The notes under the pieces were generated by a model. That model had not been told where the DNA came from and ran no database searches. It was given only the letters and a program-made list of their open reading frames with translations. Made by a program: the position numbers and the translations under genes. Below, in pieces: positions 58,904 to 64,000 of a DNA stretch of 64,000 bases. The DNA lies in the NCBI RefSeq assembly GCF_006385555.1, contig NZ_CP041036.1, positions 2,666,001 to 2,730,000 on the forward strand, written 5' to 3'. The DNA is from Shewanella polaris. Its GTDB lineage: Bacteria > Pseudomonadota > Gammaproteobacteria > Enterobacterales > Shewanellaceae. How positions within the stretch are numbered: the stretch's first letter is position 1; every line of letters begins with the position of its first letter.

Positions 58904-59967
58904 AGTTTATCGATATTTTACGTGACCATCTTGATGCGTTTAATCAAGCTTATGATGGCCAAATAACAACATCAATGCGCCATGCCATTAATGCCATGCT
59001 GAGCTGTCGCGTTCACACCCAAAGAGCTAGCCACTGGGTTTGTCAGGGTTGCACTCATACAGCAGATTTCCCGCTGTCATGTGGTCATCGCAGTTGTCCC
59101 CAATGCCAGTACAACACCACAGCGGATTGGTTAGCTAAGCAACAGGCTAAATTGTTATCTGTCGATTACTTTATGGTGACATTTACTTTGCCATATGAGC
59201 TGCGTGTGGTGGCTAAATATCAACCGGAAGCACTCTATCCAGCCATGTTTTCAGTGGCTGCCAGTGTGCTCAAAGACTTTGCACTTAACTCACCAAAACT
59301 TGCCGGTGATATTGGTTTCACTGGCGTGCTGCATACTCACAGCCGGCGGCGAGATTTACATCCGCATATTCACTTTATTATTCCAGCGGGCAGTTTCAAC
59401 AAAACCCAACAACACTGGAAAAAGAATAAGGGCAAATACCTGTTCAACGCTTTCAATTTGGCTAAAGTGTGGCGCGCACGTTTACTGGAACAGTTGGCAA
59501 AACTGAATCTCAAACTGCCAACCTCACTGCCGAAAAAGTGGGTGGCTGATTGCCAGCATATGGGTAAAGGTTTGCCTGCACTGCAATATCTATCACGCTA
59601 TCTTTATCGCGGCGTACTGCCAGATAAAAGCATCAAAAGTGATGTCGATGGGCTTGTTAGTTTTGAGTATAAAGACAGTCAAACTCAGTCTACAAAAGTA
59701 CGAACCTTACCCGCTACTGAATTTCTCTGGTTAATACTGCAACACGTATTACCGAAAGGGTTACGACGAGTGAGAGACTATGGATTACTCAGAGGCAATG
59801 CCAAAAAACTCAGGCTACAAATACAACTGATGCTGGCGGTTGCTGGGGCTGTATTTCCAATCATTCCCGAGATAAAGCGCAGATTAGCAACACGCCGTTG
59901 CCCCTGTTGTCAGCAACCAATGCACTTTATGGGCATAGTGAAACGACCGACAAACTTAATACCCTGA
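58900..59967 (+). CDS. IS91 family transposase
   Basis: Rolling-circle transposase of 355 aa, apparently complete. An N-terminal zinc ribbon is seen (CQGCTHTADFPLSCGHRSCPQCQ split over residues 47-70). The HUH motif is HPHIHF near residue 153. The two catalytic tyrosines are in LQYLSRYLYRG near 229-236. KGLRRVRDYGLLRG follows, and a C-terminal RRCPCCQQPMHFMG gives a second zinc-like pair. It would nick and move one strand of the element without target duplication. It overlaps the recombinase gene by four bases and faces against the cassette genes. Confidence 0.92.
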   Translation: MKFIDILRDHLDAFNQAYDGQITTSMRHAINAMLSCRVHTQRASHWVCQGCTHTADFPLSCGHRSCPQCQYNTTADWLAKQQAKLLSVDYFMVTFTLPYELRVVAKYQPEALYPAMFSVAASVLKDFALNSPKLAGDIGFTGVLHTHSRRRDLHPHIHFIIPAGSFNKTQQHWKKNKGKYLFNAFNLAKVWRARLLEQLAKLNLKLPTSLPKKWVADCQHMGKGLPALQYLSRYLYRGVLPDKSIKSDVDGLVSFEYKDSQTQSTKVRTLPATEFLWLILQHVLPKGLRRVRDYGLLRGNAKKLRLQIQLMLAVAGAVFPIIPEIKRRLATRRCPCCQQPMHFMGIVKRPTNLIP

Positions 59968-60184
59968 ACCTAATGTTGAAAATGATAATAAGGATAATGG
60001 CTTAACTGAATACCGTGGAGGGTTAATTTAAGATACTGAAATATAGCGAGTTAACTAATTAGCAAAGAGGCTAAGGAAACTTGCTGCCTACTGAAAAGTA
60101 GCTAGCTAACAATCACATCAAACAGCGCGTTTTCTCGAACTGTTAATTACATAATAAAGAGTCACATCTCACGTGTTCGGGCTT
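59968..60184. other. 3' flank of the IS91-like transposase
   Basis: About 215 bases up to attC C, presumably the origin-of-transfer end of the element. No ORF. I could not match it to a known end sequence. Confidence 0.4.
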
Positions 60185-60239
60185 GTTCAACACTTGGGAT
60201 AGGACGCGGCTTCGCGCGGCCTATCCTTATTCGTTAGGG
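60185..60239 (-). other. attC site C (55 bp, short type)
   Basis: On the minus strand CCCTAAC (60239-60233) and GTTGAAC (60191-60185) bound the arms GGATAGG / CCTATCC and an inner CGCG-rich hairpin. Its size equals that of the short attC sites of class 1 cassettes. Because the stem is GC-rich and lies 25 bases after a stop codon, a terminator is the main alternative, though no T run follows. Confidence 0.6.
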
Positions 60240-60264
60240 GTTGTCTGATTTTTTAACCTGATAG

Positions 60265-61317
60265 CTAAATTCTCTTTGCAATTATTGAAGTGATTACAGG
60301 TACTCTTTCACCCTTAGCCAGAATGGGATTATGAGCTTGCCCGTATGAGAATTCGCTTTTTTCCCGTATCCATTCTAATTGATTAACTTCGACTACTTCA
60401 AAGCCAATTTTTTTAAATACGTGAGTATCGTAATCAGCTTTTTGAGAATCAAATATCTCTTTTTCACTAAACCCAACAACGACTTCCCCTCTATTAGCTA
60501 AATGAATATATTCAACAGAGTCAATGCAAACATCACTTGAAATGATTATGTCTTCAATTTTTTCTCTATATAACTTTGATTTTGTTATCGGATGAGGCTC
60601 TTCCTTTGTATTTTTAAATATATCTTCACCATGAGATCCAATAAACCAGCCAACGATCACTTTGGGTTCAAAAGTACAGATAAGTTGTTTTTCTATCTCA
60701 CCAAGATTAAAAAAGTCACATTTATGTATTTGATACTTTATATCTTGGCTTTCTAATCGTGTCATAGCTTGTTCAATGAGACTTTGGTTATTATCCAGAG
60801 ATAATACATCTCTGTCTTTTGCAAGGTGAATTGTGCCATTACCTATACCACAGCCAAATTCAAGAGTGTTTTCACAGGGAATCATTTTTGATAATTGTTC
60901 ATAAATATTGTTAGATTCGAGCTGTTCAGATTCTGTCCTCCAAAGTTGTGAATATTGTTCAGGGTTACTAAGCTCTTTAATAGATTCCCTAGCTGTGTCA
61001 ACTAACTCATCTGAAGGAGTTGAATCAAGCTGGCTTTCTACAGAATCAATTAAATCCATCCAATGATTATATTCATTATTCGAAAAATCAAAACACTTCT
61101 TCTTTTGAGAGTTTTCTATAAATTCAATAAGCTTAATAGTCAGGTTTTTTACTACTTCACTTGGTCGACTTTCTAAACCATCATCAAAAATATCTTTTTC
61201 ATAGTCTTCAGAAATCGTGGCTTGTTTTAAATAACGCCCTAAATAATAGAATGCCGATCTCGCATCAGACACTAACTCATTAGAAACCATATTCTTTAGT
61301 TCATTCATTTTATCCAA
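60265..61317 (-). CDS. SAM-dependent methyltransferase, cassette-borne
   Basis: A 350-aa protein with a class I methyltransferase core. Motif I is TLEFGCGIGNGTIHLAK at residues 151-167, followed by the acidic end of strand 2 in DVLSLDNNQSL, and KVIVGWFIGSHGEDIF further on. About 140 N-terminal residues are helical and of unknown type. No DNA-specific PPY/NPPY motif is seen, so the acceptor may be protein, small molecule or RNA. Its start overlaps the preceding gene by eight bases, so they form one cassette unit. AT content is higher than in the core genome. Function unknown. Confidence 0.75.
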   Translation of the reverse strand: MDKMNELKNMVSNELVSDARSAFYYLGRYLKQATISEDYEKDIFDDGLESRPSEVVKNLTIKLIEFIENSQKKKCFDFSNNEYNHWMDLIDSVESQLDSTPSDELVDTARESIKELSNPEQYSQLWRTESEQLESNNIYEQLSKMIPCENTLEFGCGIGNGTIHLAKDRDVLSLDNNQSLIEQAMTRLESQDIKYQIHKCDFFNLGEIEKQLICTFEPKVIVGWFIGSHGEDIFKNTKEEPHPITKSKLYREKIEDIIISSDVCIDSVEYIHLANRGEVVVGFSEKEIFDSQKADYDTHVFKKIGFEVVEVNQLEWIREKSEFSYGQAHNPILAKGERVPVITSIIAKRI

Positions 61318-61801
61318 TCCTTATAATATCGAATGCGGTCTGTGGTAAATCAGATACGATATACTCATGTGACATCGGGTTTGCACGTTTTTTGACATCA
61401 ACCTTTTGATAAAATGGTAATGCCTCAGTTCTAGATATAACGCAAAGCAAAGGTTTGAACTGCTGGTCTTTTGCAAGCTTTGAGATAACAACTATTTCAT
61501 CGTGAATTTCTTGGCTAATTTTTTTAAGCTTAAGCATAATACCAGCACCATTTCTTATGCCTCTTCGATTCAGTTTTATTTTCGTATTATGCAAATCAGA
61601 ACCATCAACTTCATTTTTTAAAGTATTGTATATTTCAAGTGGAGATGAACTTGGAGGGACAGTGAAATGAGGAGATTGAAAATCTGAACCAAAATAAGGG
61701 GTACACCATAAGTAATGTTTATCACCATAGTATTTTTTATTAATATTGTAAGCCAACGTACTCATAGTTGAATACAATACTGGGTGATCAATGTCTTTCA
61801 T
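61310..61801 (-). CDS. hypothetical cassette protein, partner of methyltransferase
   Basis: A 163-aa soluble protein that I do not recognise. It opens DHPVLYSTMSTLAYNINKKY and has an aromatic-rich segment HYLWCTPYFGSDFQSPHF, a basic middle KIKLNRRGIRNGAGIMLKL and a strand-like CVISRTEALPFYQKVD. There is no signal peptide or membrane segment. GGAGAAG stands about seven bases before the ATG, 37 bases downstream of the attC B R' core. The eight-base overlap with the methyltransferase gene implies joint function. It is intact and of cassette-typical size. Confidence 0.7.
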   Translation of the reverse strand: MKDIDHPVLYSTMSTLAYNINKKYYGDKHYLWCTPYFGSDFQSPHFTVPPSSSPLEIYNTLKNEVDGSDLHNTKIKLNRRGIRNGAGIMLKLKKISQEIHDEIVVISKLAKDQQFKPLLCVISRTEALPFYQKVDVKKRANPMSHEYIVSDLPQTAFDIIRIG

Positions 61802-61837
61802 GACTTAACTTCTCCATATTAGATTGAAACATAAAAC

Positions 61838-61936
61838 CCCTAACGCCTTACTAATGGGCGTAAAATGCTTGGCTAAAATTAGCGACGAAGGAGCGCAAGC
61901 CAAGCGTTTTTCGTCCTTTTGAGTAACTTGTTAAGA
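61838..61936 (-). other. attC site B (99 bp)
   Basis: On the minus strand it runs from TCTTAAC (61936-61930) to GTTAGGG (61844-61838). The arms GACGAAAAACGCTTGGCT and AGCCAAGCATTTTACGCC pair around GCGCTCCTTCGTCGCTAATTT. The stop codon of the nuclease gene (61933-61931) is part of the R'' core. Confidence 0.85.
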
Positions 61937-62839
61937 GGCTTTACTCACTTCCGTTTGTTCTTCTGATAAATCATCTACTGAGTAGACGCGCACTTGGAAT
62001 TTGAATTTAAGGGGAGCAAGAATTCTATTAAAATATTCTTTCATGTAATTTGGGTCGTCTTCAGTGGCAACCGCTAATATAAGTGAAAAGTTCTTTTTCT
62101 CTGTTTCCGTCAAACTTTGAAAAACTTCATTATATCTATGAGGTAACGATGAAAACATTGAAGAATTCATTGTATTCCGGTTCATTCGCTTGTACTCAAT
62201 GGCCGTCAAGTTGTCACCTCTCCTAACGAATCCATCGAACATGAATTTAAGATTACTATTCTCTAATTTCATATCTCGCTGAATTGAGCAATCCAACTCT
62301 TTCTGGAGCTTATCAAACAAAATGTCTTCTAATAGCCTAGTCTCCATTATTCTTATTTTATTTATGCTTCTTACAATTTCTTTCTGTTTCTCCCTCTCTT
62401 CTTTTGTGCTGATCCTTCCGGTTGAAAATCTTAACTCAGCTGTTTCAGCTAACCTCTGTGCTTCTTCTAAATCAACCTTTAGATCTTGAGTAGAGTGTTC
62501 AGATAAAGAGGGGCTTTGCTCATCTTCTTCAGCTAATTCTTTTCTCATTTTATCTAAGACTTCTGATGTACTTGCTTTCTGTAAATTCATAAAGTGTTCT
62601 TCATCTTTGAAGTCTGAAGGCGCATATAAAACTTTGTAATTCCAATTTAGAGTAAGAAAAAACATCACCACTAACGTGAATGGAAATATCATCAGGAACC
62701 ATATAAAAAGATACTGATTTTCGGCAGCTATATGAGGCAATACTAATGTTCCACTAATCTCTGCAATACCCGCGAAAATCGCAATAACAGATAAAGGGTT
62801 TTTTACTGTTCCAGATTTATTTTGCATTATTTTTTCCAT
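61931..62839 (-). CDS. membrane-anchored PD-(D/E)xK nuclease-like protein
   Basis: About 302 aa. Two adjacent membrane helices lie near residues 14-33 (LSVIAIFAGIAEISGTLVL) and 42-63 (YLFIWFLMIFPFTLVVMFF). A charged helical linker of about 120 residues follows, rich in Glu and Lys, and then a compact domain with FDGFVRRGDNLTAIEYKRM. The Asp near 202 and the Glu-x-Lys at 215-217 fit the PD-(D/E)xK nuclease core. The start was set at 62839 because GGGAG is eight bases upstream and the ATG lies 19 bases after the attC D R' core; an in-frame TTG at 62896 would run through attC D. Likely a defence-type nuclease; target unknown. Confidence 0.7.
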   Translation of the reverse strand: MEKIMQNKSGTVKNPLSVIAIFAGIAEISGTLVLPHIAAENQYLFIWFLMIFPFTLVVMFFLTLNWNYKVLYAPSDFKDEEHFMNLQKASTSEVLDKMRKELAEEDEQSPSLSEHSTQDLKVDLEEAQRLAETAELRFSTGRISTKEEREKQKEIVRSINKIRIMETRLLEDILFDKLQKELDCSIQRDMKLENSNLKFMFDGFVRRGDNLTAIEYKRMNRNTMNSSMFSSLPHRYNEVFQSLTETEKKNFSLILAVATEDDPNYMKEYFNRILAPLKFKFQVRVYSVDDLSEEQTEVSKAS

Positions 62840-62857
62840 GAACAACTCCCAAGAGCC

Positions 62858-62917
62858 TCTTAACGTTTTAGTATTTATGCGTTGCGTTGTTTGCAAAGCA
62901 TAAATCGCTTGTTGGAC
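62858..62917 (-). other. attC site D (60 bp)
   Basis: On the minus strand GTCCAAC (62917-62911) to GTTAAGA (62864-62858), with arms ATTTATGC and GCATAAAT around a 17-base loop region. It borders the nuclease cassette on its 5' side. Confidence 0.75.
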
Positions 62918-63185
62918 TTGGCCGATGCCACATCCAAATTAATCGGTATGTTTTATGCTATAGGAATTTGCTTTTTAACGGTAGTGGTATTTTGTACAAC
63001 CTTTCGGCTAATCGTCTGTTCTGATTAAACCTTTTAGGGTGGATTTTGTTGGCTTTCATCTTTTTCCATTGCTCGATTATTGCCTTATTTACTGATTTCT
63101 CGATGCCAAATCGTGTGCCATCGTCCCACCTAATCCAAGATTAGCTGAGTCTGCTTTATTTGCTGACACCCTCCACTTAATCTGA
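62918..63185. other. spacer between cassette array and transposase remnant
   Basis: No ORF. The part adjoining 63185 is probably the downstream end of the IS91-type element. No recognisable cassette gene lies upstream of attC D. Confidence 0.4.
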
Positions 63186-63851
63186 CTAACCTGACAGCTT
63201 CAACTTTGCTTCACGCGCTAACATCGTTAGTAGTGGCACCAGTCCCATAAACATTAGCCGTCCATTGGCGCACTGCGGACAACACCAGTGGCCTAATGTG
63301 TCAGTGATTGCTGCTGGGATGTCTTTTGCTTTACTCCCCAGTTGCTCTCTAATTTTGGCGAGCATTTTACGCCGACAGCTGTTGGCTAAAAAACCAAAAT
63401 GCCTTATCCGCATCACCCCTTTAGGCAGTACATGTAATAAGTAACGCCTAATGAGTTCTTCAGGAGTCAGTTGCATGATTTTACGCTGGTTATCGACATA
63501 GTCGGTGTAGCTGATATCAATACGATCTTTGGTGACCGCCTTAAGCCGTGATTCATGTAGCATGCCTTTTCGGGTGTAACGCCCGAGATAAGCCACTACG
63601 GTTTCAGCTTTATAAAGACACGCTTTACTGTATACGCACCACGCCTTATTGATGAGGTTATTGGCCTCGGGAATGGTCAGTTCACGCTGGCGCAGAGCAG
63701 CCAACATCTTAGCTTTGAACACGGTTGAGACCGCCTTAACAGGAAATAAATAGTCTGATTTAACGCTGCGCCACAGACCTTGCTCAGTGACCACTCCGCC
63801 TGGGATTAAACAGTGTAAGTCACAAAACGAAGCCACCCATTTTTTGAACAA
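63186..63851 (-). pseudogene. IS91 family transposase, N-terminally truncated
   Basis: C-terminal 221 residues of a second IS91-type transposase, different from the one at 58900. It keeps DLHCLIPGG, where family members usually have H-x-H, so one HUH histidine is replaced by Asp or lost at the break. The tyrosine segment VAYLGRYTRKG, KGVMRIRHFGFLAN and a terminal zinc pair WCCPQCANGR are intact. The zinc-ribbon N-terminus (over 100 residues) is absent and the frame meets a stop soon upstream, near 63880. It is therefore a dead remnant. Confidence 0.85.
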
Positions 63852-64000
63852 ATAACATAACTCGTTTTCATGGCTTTAGCGAGGGTTACGATCGATGTGA
63901 TCAACTCATCAATTTTTATCGATATGGCTAAAATATTATCGTTAAATTAGTGATTTATGGTCATCTAAGAAATTCAGCACAGCAGAAAATCTTGATATCA
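63852..64000. other. window end, no identified feature
   Basis: AT-rich sequence beyond the break in the transposase remnant. I see nothing that can be named. Confidence 0.3.

Larger units (their letters stand above)
57914..60184 (+). mobile_element. IS91-like element with tyrosine recombinase gene
   Basis: A unit of two overlapping plus-strand genes (58013-58903 and 58900-59967) with about 100 bases before and 215 after. The left edge begins with hairpin GCCGC TCT GCGGC (57917-57929) and is preceded by GAAC (57910-57913). The right edge is followed by CTTG and GTTC (60182-60188). These tetramers are the known target types of IS91-family elements. Ends are inferred from the attC borders, not from a terminal-sequence match. 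Confidence 0.6.
57175..62917 (-). mobile_element. integron gene-cassette array (no integrase in window)
   Basis: Series of small genes on the minus strand separated by four attC-like recombination sites. Each site has outer cores of the RYYYAAC / GTTRRRY type and a self-complementary interior. Gene starts follow closely after R' cores and one stop codon lies inside an R'' core, as in integron cassettes. The order along the minus strand is attC D, nuclease, attC B, two-gene cassette, attC C, IS91-like unit (opposite strand), attC A, DUF2971-like gene. The left end lacks an attC and the right end meets an IS91-type remnant. Confidence 0.75.

Noticed and set aside
60185..60239. Plain terminator of the methyltransferase gene
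   Set aside because: No T run follows and both ends carry attC-type cores at the right distance; kept as attC with reduced confidence.

Overview
The window looks like a gammaproteobacterial chromosome segment from a Shewanella-type marine bacterium. The evidence is the gene content and order (gltA divergent from sdhCDAB-sucABCD, comEC-msbA-lpxK, lolCDE-mfd-csiV-nagZ), the AT-rich composition, and proteins that read like Shewanella family members. This assignment comes from recognising families; no database search was run.

Layout. 1-593 is the 3' end of a gamma-glutamyltransferase gene. 1034-4358 is a chemoreceptor, porin and small phosphate-binding-like protein cluster, followed by an M3 lipoprotein peptidase (4563-6740). 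An AT-rich gap of about 1.2 kb with palindromes and tandem repeats precedes a three-gene periplasmic FAD dehydrogenase operon: Tat-signal small subunit, GMC flavoprotein with a cysteine cluster, and triheme cytochrome c (7978-11785). Directly after it lies only the last third of a cpdB-like gene, so this operon appears to sit at a rearranged locus. Next come a P-loop kinase-like gene with cobB, then fur, an AEC transporter, and the TCA block sucDCBA-sdhBADC (minus strand) with gltA divergent.

27.5-35 kb holds an RND efflux operon with one adaptor and two different permeases. A secreted metallo-beta-lactamase-fold protein follows. The envelope and DNA-uptake region 36-43 kb (LPS-kinase-like protein, a 58-aa Trm112-like protein, lpxK, msbA, comEC) is followed by a divergent marR / siderophore-interacting-protein pair with two matching palindromic operators. 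Then come lolCDE, a PilZ protein, mfd, csiV, nagZ and sdaA.

The last 7 kb (57-64 kb) is accessory DNA and the most interesting part. I read it as a small integron gene-cassette array on the minus strand. Four attC-like sites (57815-57913, 60185-60239, 61838-61936, 62858-62917) separate small cassettes. Their contents are a membrane-anchored PD-(D/E)xK nuclease, a two-gene unit (unknown protein plus SAM methyltransferase), an IS91-like element carrying its own tyrosine recombinase, and a DUF2971-like gene broken by an in-frame stop. No integron integrase is in the window: the tyrosine recombinase present lacks the insertion typical of IntI. A truncated second IS91-family transposase gene flanks the array. 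The nuclease and the methyltransferase pair are the best candidates for undescribed defence or modification functions.
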